Source: Endotrypanum monterogeii
Taxonomy: Eukaryota; Euglenozoa; Kinetoplastea; Trypanosomatida; Trypanosomatidae
Length of the DNA: 64,000 bases
Assembly (NCBI GenBank): GCA_000333855.2
Contig: CM007320.1
Coordinates: 1,477,162 to 1,541,161 of the forward strand
Direction of reading: 5' to 3'
In this document: piece after piece, positions 19,535 to 29,696 of the stretch
Layout of the letters: every line of letters begins with the position of its first letter
Numbering within the stretch: position 1 is the stretch's first letter
Notes under the pieces: generated by a model
The model's database searches: none
Told to the model about the DNA's origin: nothing
The model's input: only the letters and a program-made list of their open reading frames with translations
Program-made: the position numbers and the translations under genes

Positions 19535-21133
19535 CTTCAGATGCATCACCTGCGTTTTTCTCCTCGTCTTTCGGCCCGAGCATGTATCCTCGTTATTTGC
19601 ACATAGTGAGCGCGTGTTTTCTTTAATGCCCTCCTCACCATTCTTTCCGAGGAAATGACGGTGTGTACACATGTACGCTTGCGTCCAACCACCCATACCA
19701 ACATGGACAGAAACCACGTTTGGGAATCCTACCACATGCTCTCACCTCTGTAGCAGCTCCTTTTTTTCATTTGTTGTACTCGCTGCCGTCTGCGCCTACT
19801 TTTAGTTGGGCTTTGTGATTTTCTGTTCACACACACACACACACATACACACACAGATGCATCTGTATGTCTATATTTTTAAAACCCGCTTTCAGCTTAC
19901 CGCTTTCCGCTTCAGTTCTATCCACCGTAATCGATTCCTTTTATTTTGTATTTTCTCGTGCACTATGGCTACTTTTTTTTTTTTGTACGCTGCTTTCCCC
20001 TATCTCTTTATCTATATATATCCATCTAAAACACAAAAAATCTCTTCTTTCGTTAGTCTGGCCTTTGTGTGTGTGTGTGTGTGTCTTGGTGCTCAGATGA
20101 GCTCCAAGTGTGGAGAAACAGTGCACATACGTAAGGGGATGAGGGGGGGGTCAGGGGGAAGAAATCTTTTTTTTGGAAAAGTTCAAGATGGAGACAAAAG
20201 ACACCGGAACGCACACACACACAGACACACAAGCAAACTAAAAGAAAGGGTAGGATGAGGGTCTTGGGCTTCTTTCCACACCCTTTCCGGTGCTTGTTTA
20301 TATATATTTTTGGCTTCCCTCTTTTTGTATGTGCCTGCTTTTTTTTTTACTTTCACCGACTGCGAGACCTTTGTACACACCGTATTTACACCTTCGTATC
20401 AAAGGAAAAAAAAACAAGAAAAGAAAAAGACTTTCATGCAACAGAGGCTAGCTGTGTCTCTTTACGGTAGAGAGCCCTACACATAATAGCGTTCGGGCTC
20501 CGTTCACATCGACTTCCCCCCACCTCCTCCCCTTGTGCAGGGGCGGCACTGGAGAACAGATAGTTTCTACGGTCCATAATCTCTCTTTCTTCCCTCTTAC
20601 ATTCCCACAATGACTGTATCCTCTGCCCACTGACCTTTGATGGAATCATGTGAATGCGAACGTGTGTGTGTTGGTGTGAGCATGTGACAAATAGCGCTCT
20701 CTCCCTCCATTTTTCGTCATTTATACCCCGCAATATATATATTATTATTATTATTGTTATTAAAAGGTTCAACAGCAGAGGGACCAGTCGACCTCCCGAA
20801 GCCTTTTTTTTTTCATTCCTCTTCCGAGCTCGCTTCTTGTCGTAGACTAGGCGCTGGTGCACTCAAGACCGCACGGTTGCTTTAGCTTCGTGTGTGCGTG
20901 GGAAGGAAAGAGTGTTCACCGCAGTGACAGAACGTACACTGAAGTATTTACATACAATCGGCTCATTCCGGCGGAGCCCTTTGGACGGGGTTGGATCAAA
21001 AAGTGAAATGCCCCTCGTTTCCCGTTCGTGTTCCCCTAAATCCGGCCTCGCATTCGCTGACAAACTGTGCTGAGGTGTAGGTTCGGACAGGGTGGGAATC
21101 AGTCTCGTCTGCACCCATCACCTGAAGGGGTCA
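19535..21133 (+). other. Spacer (1.6 kb) between the HAP2-family and CEP78-like genes
   Basis: No gene is seen. It holds CA (19829-19856) and GT (20067-20084) runs, an A-run, an ATT repeat at 20731-20760 and C/T tracts. The minus-strand frame at 20434-20862 includes a poly-Ile stretch produced by that ATT repeat and is not credible. A GC-richer block at about 20860-21090 lies just upstream of the next start. Confidence 0.6.
20731..20760. repeat. AT/ATT microsatellite
   Basis: A TA run passes into repeated ATT triplets. It creates spurious poly-Ile frames on the opposite strand. Confidence 0.9.
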
Positions 21134-23611
21134 ATGGGGCGTTCTTCCCTCATGGAGCGATACTTTGCTCAGTGCCAAGCACATCACACTCCTCCCTGCG
21201 CGGAGTTTGTTGCCGGTCTTCGTGATGGTGTGGTGGATATTAACTTGGCAGAGATCTCGGTTGCAGACATCCGCCTTTTTGCACAGGCGCTCTTAGATGC
21301 GTCACCCGAAACTGCCACGGCTCGATCGTCAGCGACTCTCTTCTCGGGTTCCTCGAGACAGCGGGGTCGGCAAGATTCAGTCTCGGACAATGACGTGTCT
21401 GCTCAACGGACAGCGGGGCAGGCCTCTTCGAAAACGCAGTTCGTCAAACTCCACTTTTCTCACAACACTGCATTTCTCACGGCACCTCACCACCGCACGA
21501 CGGCATCACCGCCTGGCTCAGCGTCGTCGATGGTCCCCCAAAGCGAGCAGGCACTGCGGACTTTGGCGGTTGCTGTAGCGCAGACGCTTAAGGAACACAC
21601 GACCACCCTGAGATCCTTCGCGTGGTGCAACCTGCCGCTGACCGCTTCAGCGGCAGCAGGCCGCGGAGGAACGCGGCAAAGCGGAGGTAGCTTACGGTCG
21701 TTACCATCACTGACGGACGTTCTACCGCTCTGTCGCTCTCTCACCACCCTGCGCCTGGACGGCGTGCCACTCTCGCGTGCGCAGTTCATGCAGTTGACGT
21801 TACTCTCTCCCAAGTCCTCCTCGGCATCCACCGAAGGCGCCGTCGCGTGGCCAGCGCTGGAGGAGGCGAGCTTCGTGGGATGTGGGCTTACAGATGCGTG
21901 CAAAGGGGGCTTCGTGTTTCTTATACGTGCTGCTGTGACGAGTGCCTCTAGCTCGATGTGGCAGTGCTCCCTACGGGGCGGCATCGCGAGTCTGGATAGT
22001 CGACTGCTTCCACAGTCCCCTGTCAGCACGAGGTCTTGGGGTAAGTTAGCTACAGCGGGCCTAAAGCGGCTAGATGCGAGCCATAATCCCTTGGGCGACG
22101 AAACAGCCCGGGCGCTCGCGAGCGCCATTACCGGCTCTGCGCTACGTTACTTGAACCTGTCCGGCACCTCCATTGGCTGGGCAGGTGGCTCCTCACTTGT
22201 TTCGCCATCGGTGTTGGAGGATACCGCGATGGAGCTCGTGGATCTGAGCAACACGGGCATCAGTCAGGTGTTGACCCAATCTGAGGGCTCTGCGGAAGCA
22301 AACATGCTGGCTGGATCTAGCGCCGCTGCAGGCTTCCGGGTTGTAGCGCGCGGTATGGGGCAGCTCCTGGTTCTGCGAGAGTCGGCGGCTCGATCTTCAC
22401 GGCCGTCGTCGCTAATACACACAAATACGGCAATCGCACCACAACCGCAGTCAGAAGACGCGTCGGTGTGTCCACAGGAGGACCCCGTCACGCGCCCTTC
22501 CAAAAGGGTAGCCGAGTCGGGGACGGAGAAGGATGCGGGATATGTTGCACCGCCAGTGCTGGCCACGCAATTTTCAGCCCTCAACACGGGTAATGATCGC
22601 GTTGCGCCAGAGAAGGAGCAGAGTCACGCAGCTGTTTCAGGGCCAGTGGTAAGCCCTTACTACCCTTGGTGGCCCGCGCCTCCAGGCTGGCCCGCTGCAC
22701 AAGGCTTCGGCAGCTCAGTGTATTCCACCGCCGCTGCCGCCGCGGAGGGTTCCACTGTGGTGCCGCGAGAGGGGTATGTGCTGGTACCGGCCCCCTTTCC
22801 GATGTTTGCGCCCATGGTGATCCCCTACCCCACGGTAACTACCGCTCCCGACTTGGATAGGGCTGTTGCAGACGTTAGAGCTGCATTTCCAAAACGGGGA
22901 GTCTCTGCTGCTCCCCCACCCAACTCCCTTGAGTTGGCTCCAGTGACACAGGAGGCTCAGTCTGAGACCCCTGAAGATGCGAACCACGACGAGCTGTGCG
23001 GCGAAACACTCACGGGCGGTCTTCCTCACCCTCTGGACTCGGCATCCTCCGCAACGCAAACGACAGCCGATGCAGCGAGCGCGTCCGACGACGTCGTCCG
23101 TCGGGTCAGCGACACGGCGGGAGATCGAAAATTTCTCCTCGGACTCATCACCCGCCTCGAGGAATATGAGATGGGCATAACCGAGCGCCTTGAGGCGCAG
23201 TACCAACGAACAACGACACAGTTGACATTGTTGGAGAAAGACATGCGCTTTCGTCTCCAGCAACTAGCCGATGCAGATAGAAAGGAGCGAGCGCTGGCGG
23301 TGGACCGACAAGTCGCGCTACTCGAGGCGTTGGCCGCTCTTCGCACCGAACAGGCTGCCGTTCCTGCGGAGGGCATGACGGAGGCAATGTTGACACAACT
23401 CATGCATCTCATAGAGATGGGGATGGAGAAAGTACAAGGAGCACTCAGCGCCAGAGACACTGCTGGACTGAGACAGTCAAGGAAGGAGGAGAGTAAGCGA
23501 TCACAGCTGCTGCAATCCAGCGATGTCGCCACCCACACCGATGCGAAACTGATCACAGCGCGTGATATGGTGAAAGAAGCAAGCACGCGTCTCAAGGATC
23601 TGGGCTGGTGA
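21134..23611 (+). CDS. CEP78-like leucine-rich-repeat protein with C-terminal coiled coil
   Basis: This 825-residue protein starts at ATG 21134; the ATG at 21152 is also possible and gives 819 residues. Two features recall the centrosomal protein CEP78. The N-terminus 'MERYFAQC...' is followed by 'GLRDGVVDINLAEISVADI'. In the repeat region, 'MWQCSLRGGIASLD' leads into 'GLKRLDASHNPLGDETARALA' split by a short loop, then 'LRYLNLSGTSIGWAGGSSL'. LRR-like units cover about residues 180-380. A Pro/Trp-rich segment (about 505-580, with 'YYPWWPAPPGWP') and a Ser/Ala-rich linker follow. A coiled coil at about 660-750 ('LLGLITRLEEYEMGITERLEAQ' begins it) fits the CEP78 architecture. CEP78 acts at mature centrioles and basal bodies and supports cilium assembly, so a basal-body role in this flagellate is plausible. 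A generic LRR protein is the alternative. The repeat region is seen; the orthology is by eye. Confidence 0.65.
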   Translation: MGRSSLMERYFAQCQAHHTPPCAEFVAGLRDGVVDINLAEISVADIRLFAQALLDASPETATARSSATLFSGSSRQRGRQDSVSDNDVSAQRTAGQASSKTQFVKLHFSHNTAFLTAPHHRTTASPPGSASSMVPQSEQALRTLAVAVAQTLKEHTTTLRSFAWCNLPLTASAAAGRGGTRQSGGSLRSLPSLTDVLPLCRSLTTLRLDGVPLSRAQFMQLTLLSPKSSSASTEGAVAWPALEEASFVGCGLTDACKGGFVFLIRAAVTSASSSMWQCSLRGGIASLDSRLLPQSPVSTRSWGKLATAGLKRLDASHNPLGDETARALASAITGSALRYLNLSGTSIGWAGGSSLVSPSVLEDTAMELVDLSNTGISQVLTQSEGSAEANMLAGSSAAAGFRVVARGMGQLLVLRESAARSSRPSSLIHTNTAIAPQPQSEDASVCPQEDPVTRPSKRVAESGTEKDAGYVAPPVLATQFSALNTGNDRVAPEKEQSHAAVSGPVVSPYYPWWPAPPGWPAAQGFGSSVYSTAAAAAEGSTVVPREGYVLVPAPFPMFAPMVIPYPTVTTAPDLDRAVADVRAAFPKRGVSAAPPPNSLELAPVTQEAQSETPEDANHDELCGETLTGGLPHPLDSASSATQTTADAASASDDVVRRVSDTAGDRKFLLGLITRLEEYEMGITERLEAQYQRTTTQLTLLEKDMRFRLQQLADADRKERALAVDRQVALLEALAALRTEQAAVPAEGMTEAMLTQLMHLIEMGMEKVQGALSARDTAGLRQSRKEESKRSQLLQSSDVATHTDAKLITARDMVKEASTRLKDLGW

Positions 23612-24161
23612 ATACTCGACTTTCTACCCTTTTTTTTTCTAGTTTCCTTCCCTCTTCTCTCCTTTACCCCCTCATTCCCTCCTCCCCAAAACGCCGACAG
23701 AAAGTGGACAGGAGCAATAGCATCAACAGCGACTGTCGACGCTGTCGTTCTGCATCAAACTAAATTCAGCGCTGGGTCTACCTTGAGAAGCTTGTTTCTC
23801 TTTTCGTAAATCACCTCGTTTTTCTTGGACGCTGGCACGCGAAAATGTTTGCGTCACTTTGACCCCTCCTCGTCCCTCTTCCCTCTATCCTAGTGCCTTT
23901 AGCCACTCCTCCTCCTCCTCCTCCTCCTCCCCCCTCCTCTTCTACACGTAAAAACTTGAACCTCGCTGAAAACCCGTCACCCCAAACCGAACGACAACAG
24001 TATTACCTACACCCAACACGCCCCCACGCTTTTCGGCGGCTCAGAATTTGTATTTCTACCTACTCGCCTGCCGCTTCGATTATTTTTATTTTATTTTCCA
24101 TCGGGAGGAAAAAAAAAGGAAGTCCGTGTCTTCTTTCCTTAATCTCTCTCCCCAAGCGACA
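23612..24161 (+). other. Spacer between the CEP78-like gene and eIF3i
   Basis: A pyrimidine-rich spacer with a (CTC) triplet run at 23906-23930 and further C/T tracts up to the eIF3i start. Several AG dinucleotides after the tracts (for example 24155-24156, only 5 bases before the ATG) could serve as acceptors. I cannot choose between them. Confidence 0.65.
23906..23930. repeat. (CTC)n triplet repeat
   Basis: A run of about eight CTC triplets within the pyrimidine tract upstream of eIF3i. It may also serve as the splicing polypyrimidine signal. Confidence 0.9.
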
Positions 24162-25232
24162 ATGACGGCTGCTGTGGATCTGGAAGGCGTGGCCCTTCAC
24201 GGCCATATGAAGGGCGTGACGATGCTGAAGTTCAACCGCGATGGTGATCTTCTTTTCTCGTCTGCGAAGGACACCAACTGCAGTGCGTGTTGCTGGCAGG
24301 TAAAGACTGGAAACCTCCTTGGCTCCTACACGACGGTCGGCCAAGTGGAGGGTCGCACGTATGACGCGGCCATGGTGGCGCTAGATGTGAACCGCGAGTC
24401 CACGCTTTTGGCGACCGCTAGCGCAGGTGAGGAGGTACTGCTTTGGAGCGTAGAGACCGGTGCCCTACTCGGCTCTGTGAGCCGTAGCCTCTCATCTGGC
24501 GCAAGTGTCGGCTTCTCTCACGATGACACGCTCATGATGGTGGCTACAAAGGGTCGCTCCAGCACGAACTCGGCGATCCAGGTGTACAATGTGCCCTTCA
24601 CAGTACCCAAGGTTGGTGAAGACATCGCCCCCGTTAAGACTCCATTCACCACCTTCTCCACCTACGAGACCCCGGATACCATCACCTGGGCTACCTGGGG
24701 GCCAACAAATGAGACGATCTACTACTCCGAGGGTGGTTACATGAACATCCTCGATGTGGAAGCGAATAAGGTGATTCGCAGCCGCCAGATCCACGAAGAT
24801 GAGAACGAGGTGATCAACCGCTTCAGCTGGGACCCCAACTACCTCACCCTGGCCACTGCTTCCACAGATAAGACGTCCCACCTCATAGACTTCCGCGATC
24901 TCTCCACCATTCAGGTGTACCGAAGCGATGTCCCAGTGAATGACGTCTCGATCAGCCCGAACGCAGACCACGTGATTCTCGGCGGTGGCATGGATGCTGC
25001 TTCCGTCACCACGCAGGGTGGACAGTCCATCTTCGAAGTCAAGTTTTTCCACAAGGTGCACGGCCACCAGCTCGGCCAGCTGCGTTGTCACTTCGGTACC
25101 ATCAATGCATTGTCTTTTCATCCCGACGGTCGCGGCTTCGCCAGCGCCAGTTATGATGGCCTCATCAAGATGTACCGCTTTGGCGAGTCGTACGAATCAT
25201 CGCCTGGCGCGCAGCCCCTCTGGACTCCGTAA
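24162..25232 (+). CDS. Eukaryotic translation initiation factor 3 subunit i (eIF3i/TIF34, WD40)
   Basis: This 356-residue WD40 beta-propeller has the size usual for eIF3i. It opens with 'LHGHMKGVTMLKFNRDGDLLFSSAKD', which is close to the 'L.[20 protein letters not shown]..KD' start of eIF3i. Later blades include 'ATASAGEEVLLWSVETG', 'LATASTDKTSHLIDF' and the last blade 'HFGTINALSFHPDGRGFASASYDG' (about 312-337). The sequence 'ILGGGMDAASVTT' also matches eIF3i ('GGGQ.A..VTTT'). The subunit belongs to the eIF3 complex that binds the 40S ribosome and organises recruitment of initiation factors and mRNA. The ATG at 24162 is chosen because the family match starts within ten residues; upstream in-frame sequence is UTR-like. 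Codon use is strongly GC-rich at third positions, as expected for a highly expressed gene. The call is secure. Confidence 0.96.
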   Translation: MTAAVDLEGVALHGHMKGVTMLKFNRDGDLLFSSAKDTNCSACCWQVKTGNLLGSYTTVGQVEGRTYDAAMVALDVNRESTLLATASAGEEVLLWSVETGALLGSVSRSLSSGASVGFSHDDTLMMVATKGRSSTNSAIQVYNVPFTVPKVGEDIAPVKTPFTTFSTYETPDTITWATWGPTNETIYYSEGGYMNILDVEANKVIRSRQIHEDENEVINRFSWDPNYLTLATASTDKTSHLIDFRDLSTIQVYRSDVPVNDVSISPNADHVILGGGMDAASVTTQGGQSIFEVKFFHKVHGHQLGQLRCHFGTINALSFHPDGRGFASASYDGLIKMYRFGESYESSPGAQPLWTP

Positions 25233-26739
25233 AAAAAAAATAGGAACAAACGAATGCGACAAAGGTGGATGTCATTCTCTCTCTCTTTTTCTCTGTGTGT
25301 GTGTGTGTGTGTGTCTTTGTGTCTGCTCCAGTAGTTTTGCTGACATCTCACTCGGGCTCCTGCTCAGTATGGGGATGCGTCTACCTAATGCTTGCATTTA
25401 TGCCTTCTCATATCTTGTGGACCTTTCCAAATATATAAATATATATATATATATTTATTGGTCGTTGTCGCGCCGGTGTCTTTGGAGCCCTTTTTATTAT
25501 TATTATTTTTGGTTGTTTTTGGTGTTGTGGACTGGAGATTCTCGCATTCAACATAAGTAAACGGTAAACATCCGTTTATGGTGCGCGTCGGCGCGTATGA
25601 CATTAAACTAATTGACTCTCACTCTTGGACGGCCGTTCAGAGGTCTCACCTATTTAAAAAAAAAAGCCAAGCGTTGTATCGAAGAACCGAAGAATGCATA
25701 GGGTGACGGAGTTGCCCACAGAACAGAGAAAGTAGGAGGATAAAGCAGTTTTGTGAATGCGGCGGGGGTAGGTTATGAGTTACATAAGCGACATTCCGTT
25801 CCCTCTCCTTTCGGTCCCGGTGTAGATGGTAAGCATAACGTTGTACTTTCTCAGTTATGAACAACTGTGCCTATACGTGAACAAGTCGGCTAGAGCCCAG
25901 GGAAACAAATGGGCAAACAGCAGCAGGGTTGAGTGGGTGGGTGGGGAAGCAGTCATCCTAGTAGCAGCTGACGCTCTAGTTTGTGTCACTCTCTATATCC
26001 CTCTCCTCTCTGACCTTCTGTTTTTCTGAAGGCGGTGTAGCAGAAATATTCGTTCACTTAAATGACTTTGTATGAATCAAATGTTTACCCATAACCACGT
26101 CTTTCTCCCCCTCTTTTTCTTTTTGATTTCATCTGCCAACCACCCTACACAGCCTAGTTCCAGTGGTGTGTTTGTGCGTGTGTGTGTGTCATCAGCGAAA
26201 TATTCATTAATCCGCGCGCCACCAGAACGTGAAAGTCCTGCTGTCTTTGTTTTGACACACTCAGGCAGCGGAATACTTGCCAACGCATTGATGATTTCAG
26301 TGGTTAACTTCCATCTAGAAAGGACTCGCCGCTGTTAATATACATCAGCATATATAGGGAAGCGGTGGGTGAGTCGCTGTAATAAATCGTTGCTCGTATT
26401 AGCGTTTTTTTTTTTTGGTTTTCTTTGAATTTATTTCTTTTTACATCGGGATTTTTTTTCCTCCCGAGTCCAGTGAGACAAATTTATCGCTACCGCATCC
26501 TGACATTGTGTGCGGTGTGTCTTCCGAGGTTGACTGCGCTTTCGCTGCACTTGCTTCTTTATCTGCTCCTCTTGTTTCCTGTACCACATCCATGTCCACA
26601 ATATTTGAACGCAACACCTCGTATGTACTGTAAACTCGTTTACAATCTCCTCTAGCGACTCGTATCTTTGCACCTATTTTTCGTGTGTGGTTGCTCAACC
26701 GGATTTCGCTCATTTCTCTTTCTCCTGTGGTCGAAGGAA
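25233..26739 (+). other. Spacer (1.5 kb) between eIF3i and the MAM33-family gene
   Basis: No gene is seen. There is a GT run at about 25293-25313, a TA tract at 25428-25454 with nearby ATT units, and T-runs. Short frames on both strands lack families. The segment 26040-26340 has balanced composition but no long frame. Confidence 0.6.
25428..25457. repeat. TA microsatellite
   Basis: A nearly pure TA run in the eIF3i 3' spacer, followed about 40 bases later by ATT triplets. Confidence 0.85.
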
Positions 26740-27888
26740 ATGCGTCCCCCCAAGAGAGTCCGGCTCGGTTATCCCTTTGCGCAGTGCCCCACTGCAGCTG
26801 TCGGGACGCTTCGCCGTCTCCAGACGGTGTTCGAAACAGTCACACCGCGCTCTTCAATTACCATCGCCCATGGCCGTCGTTCTTTCTCTACCGAGGAGAT
26901 CGCGGGGGAGGAGACGCAGTGGACGCGGCTGATGTGCGGGAGGTACGGCACTGGCAACTACTTGCTTTTCAGAGCCCTTTACAAGGACCTCTGTGATGAG
27001 GTACGGCGCGAGTACTACACAAGACCGCCGCCACCGCTTGCCGCAGGAGCGCGGCTCATTTCGGCTCTTGAGGTGCAAACAGATTACCGTTCCGTGTCGA
27101 CAGCGTCCCCAGGGGAAAGTCACTGTGCAGACGTTGCTAGTTCGCTTGTGTCGCCGACGTCCGCGGGGGGTATGCCAGCGGCCTCAGCGGGTGGGTGCGC
27201 TGCGGATGGTGCGGGTCAGCTGAGCCAGTCGACTACGGCGGGTTGTCCCCCCTCACCGCCGGAAGAGATATATGGGGACGGGTCTTGGTCTGTGCAGCAC
27301 CGCCCCGAAGACAACGTCGTCGTGTTTCACCGAGATGCTGTAGAGGCTGGTCGCCTTGCCGCCGTGTACGCGTGGGCGCGCATCGAACTGAAGGATCCGC
27401 CTCGACTGAACGCGGTGCTGACCTTTGTGGACTGGACTCCGATTGAAGTATGCGTGGAGCGCAACGGTGTCATCATTCACTTCTCCATGGCCTCGAACGA
27501 GGGCGGAATGCACATGCGCAACGTGCGTGTGTACGCGCCGAAGTCACTGGAGGAGCGCGCTGCACTCCTAGATCCGTCCGAAGACGGTGAGTGCGCGCGA
27601 AAAAAATTCTACTACGATGGGCCATGTCTTTGGCACTTGGAGCAGGATATGCTGAACGAGCTCTACGACGTCATGCAAGATCATGGTGTCAGTCTGGACT
27701 GGATTCGATGGGCCTCTTCCTGGGCTTTCTATTTGGAGCACGTCAACTACGCGCGATGGAACTTGGGAATGCTTGAGGAACTCATCCCGACCTCCGTGCG
27801 GGGCCCTGAAGAGGACTTCTTGTTGCCTGTGGAGATCGCCTTGCTAGAGGAGCCCGTTGAGGATTGGCTCAGCGCCCACAGCGTCTAG
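26740..27888 (+). CDS. MAM33/p22/gC1qR-family mitochondrial protein
   Basis: The reading frame gives 382 residues from ATG 26740; upstream in-frame sequence has only a TTG. The C-terminal ~200 residues (about 180-382) show the MAM33 (mitochondrial glycoprotein) fold pattern: strands 'VVVFHRDAVEAGRL' and 'VCVERNGVIIHFSMAS', then 'FYYDGPCLWHLEQDMLNELYDVMQDHGVSLDWIRW' split over two helices, and a final 'FYLEHVNYARWNLGMLEEL' helix. Family members form doughnut-shaped acidic trimers in the mitochondrial matrix; trypanosomes have a p22 member linked to RNA editing. The N-terminus is Arg-rich and acid-poor with 'HGRRSFSTEE', a good presequence. Between presequence and core lies a Ser/Ala/Gly/Pro-rich insert (about 100-175) that makes the protein longer than the usual 220-280 residues. 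The family call is good; any role in editing or respiration is inferred. Confidence 0.85.
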   Translation: MRPPKRVRLGYPFAQCPTAAVGTLRRLQTVFETVTPRSSITIAHGRRSFSTEEIAGEETQWTRLMCGRYGTGNYLLFRALYKDLCDEVRREYYTRPPPPLAAGARLISALEVQTDYRSVSTASPGESHCADVASSLVSPTSAGGMPAASAGGCAADGAGQLSQSTTAGCPPSPPEEIYGDGSWSVQHRPEDNVVVFHRDAVEAGRLAAVYAWARIELKDPPRLNAVLTFVDWTPIEVCVERNGVIIHFSMASNEGGMHMRNVRVYAPKSLEERAALLDPSEDGECARKKFYYDGPCLWHLEQDMLNELYDVMQDHGVSLDWIRWASSWAFYLEHVNYARWNLGMLEELIPTSVRGPEEDFLLPVEIALLEEPVEDWLSAHSV

Positions 27889-28877
27889 CCGTTGGAAAAC
27901 GAAATTGAGCTCCGTGTGCACATTGTGTGTGTGTCCGCCAGAAAGGAGGGGAAGGGGTGATCTTCAGAGACACCTGGATTGTCTACGAGGCGTACAGAGT
28001 GCTAGACTTGCAGTAGCGGTGGTACCTGCTCAAGCTCCGGCAAGCCATCCCCCCCTTTTTTTTTCCAGTAAAAGAGGAAGCCGATGCAAGTGAACTGCGT
28101 TCTGTGTCTCATCAAGGGTGATGTGGAATGTGAGCAGCGAGGGAGGGGTTAAAGGGAGGGGCGGAGTAGAGCACACTGTTGGAGATTGGCTTCAGCGAAT
28201 AGTGGAGGGTTACGAAACGCAGAGGAGACAGCACCATGCCCTGCTGCGCTTTCGCGTATGCATACATGTGCATGTGTGCTGACTTACACGGTTTCCTGCT
28301 CTGAAGCTCGTGGTGAGTGCCAAGCGGGCAATGCGATGCCCTACGGAGCTCGAACTTATCAACACACACGGCGCGTATAGGCGCTCCGACCCCACCTCCT
28401 ATTTCAGGCGTTTATATTTTCGTGCCTCGGGGTCAGTGGTGTGTGTGTGTTTGTTTGTTTGTGTTTTTTTTTGCTTGGCGTATCGGCTTTCCTCCTCCAG
28501 TTTTCTACCCTCTTCTTTCCCTCCAGTTTTTTTTTTTTTTTTTTCGCTTGCGGAGGTCCCCAAGGCAGTTCTTTTGCCATCCCTAGGTGGGGAAGGGGTA
28601 ATCTGTCGCATTGATGACGTAAAACTTGCACGTCATGGCCGCACTCAATGCTACCAAGTGCCTCCCCTACTCCTCCTCCTCCTCGCAACGTCAGCAACAA
28701 AATTTTCTGTCTCGTAGATTCCAGAATGCAGAGTCTTCCATGTAAGCACGCACACGTATACTTCTCTTTTCCACGCCAATTTTTTTGTTGTTTTCTTGGA
28801 GGCGGGATATCGCAGACCGCGAAGTGCTCTGCACAAGAATCAATAATAAGGAGTACACACGCGCTCATCCGAGACAC
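27889..28877 (+). other. Spacer (1 kb) between the MAM33-family gene and the next gene
   Basis: No gene is seen. Long T-runs occur at 28057-28065 and 28527-28544, with C/T tracts at about 28480-28550 and 28660-28690. The open frame of the next gene reaches back to a TTG at 28785, but the first ATG is at 28878. Confidence 0.6.
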
Positions 28878-29696
28878 ATGCTAGGGGAGGATGTAGACAT
28901 CGGCTTTTACGCCGAGGATGCGTACGCGGCATACGTGACAGACCTCGCTACGTCTTTGAATCTAGTTCCGCACTGTCGTAATGCCCGCGGTGCCACGCTC
29001 GAGGTAGTTTTTACTGGGCCCTTCCTCGACTGGACTTCTTATCAGGAGTCGGTGGCGCAGGGGAAATTGTTTCCCTATAGTAAGCCTCCGTGGGCTAATG
29101 CCGATGAATGTGGTGTTCAAAGGATCACGGAGCCATCTTTCTCGGTTACCTTGCATGGCTGGATTGAGAAATTAAATGCTGCGCGTAAAGTGCAGCTGAT
29201 GGAGCCTCTCTTCCCAGCTCGCGATCTTGGCGAGACCCCAGCAGCGATGCAAATCCTTGGCGGTGTTGGTAACTCGGGGCAAGCCGCATGTACATCGACT
29301 TCGTACCCCTATGCCGTGAAGTCTGCGTGTAGTACAGACAAAAACGACCCTCCTCTGCAACCGTTACACTACCGAATCCTTGGCAACCTCGACTTTCTTC
29401 TGCATCTTTCCAGTGGAAAGCATCCCAGGGATGAGTGCAGCAGCACACCCGCCACTCCAAGAGCGGAGAAGCTCGATGAGGAAGGCGTAGGCATTTCGAG
29501 TGAAATGTTAAGCGCCATCCGCGAGGCTCGCGCGTGTCGTGATGCACTCGAGCAGCGTGATGACGTTGACCTTGCCCGCAACGCGGTGAACACAGTTATC
29601 CAAGTTGCACAAATGGCTGAGGAGCATCCAGGCGAAGCAGGCACCATCTTTCTCGATGCGAAAGAGCGGGTCGAGTATATTCAGTTCGGCTCATAG
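28878..29696 (+). CDS. Conserved-looking hypothetical protein
   Basis: This protein of 272 residues starts at ATG 28878; the frame is open upstream to 28785 without an ATG. I do not recognise a family. It is soluble and mildly acidic with no signal peptide or membrane segment. The N-terminal third is aromatic-rich ('EDAYAAYVTDLATSLNL', 'FTGPFLDWTSYQESV'). The middle (about 115-205) contains a Cys/Ser-rich variable segment. The C-terminus is helical ('EMLSAIREARACRDALEQRDD', then 'LARNAVNTVIQVAQMAEEHP') and ends 'VEYIQFGS'. Codon use is typical of the neighbouring genes, and the frame is uninterrupted for 273 codons. It lies just upstream of SAHH in the same transcription unit, which says nothing specific about function. 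Confidence 0.7.
   Translation: MLGEDVDIGFYAEDAYAAYVTDLATSLNLVPHCRNARGATLEVVFTGPFLDWTSYQESVAQGKLFPYSKPPWANADECGVQRITEPSFSVTLHGWIEKLNAARKVQLMEPLFPARDLGETPAAMQILGGVGNSGQAACTSTSYPYAVKSACSTDKNDPPLQPLHYRILGNLDFLLHLSSGKHPRDECSSTPATPRAEKLDEEGVGISSEMLSAIREARACRDALEQRDDVDLARNAVNTVIQVAQMAEEHPGEAGTIFLDAKERVEYIQFGS

Noticed and set aside
20434..20862. 142-codon minus-strand frame with poly-Ile segment
   Set aside because: The poly-Ile comes from the ATT microsatellite, and the rest is low-complexity Lys/Arg and His from simple repeats.
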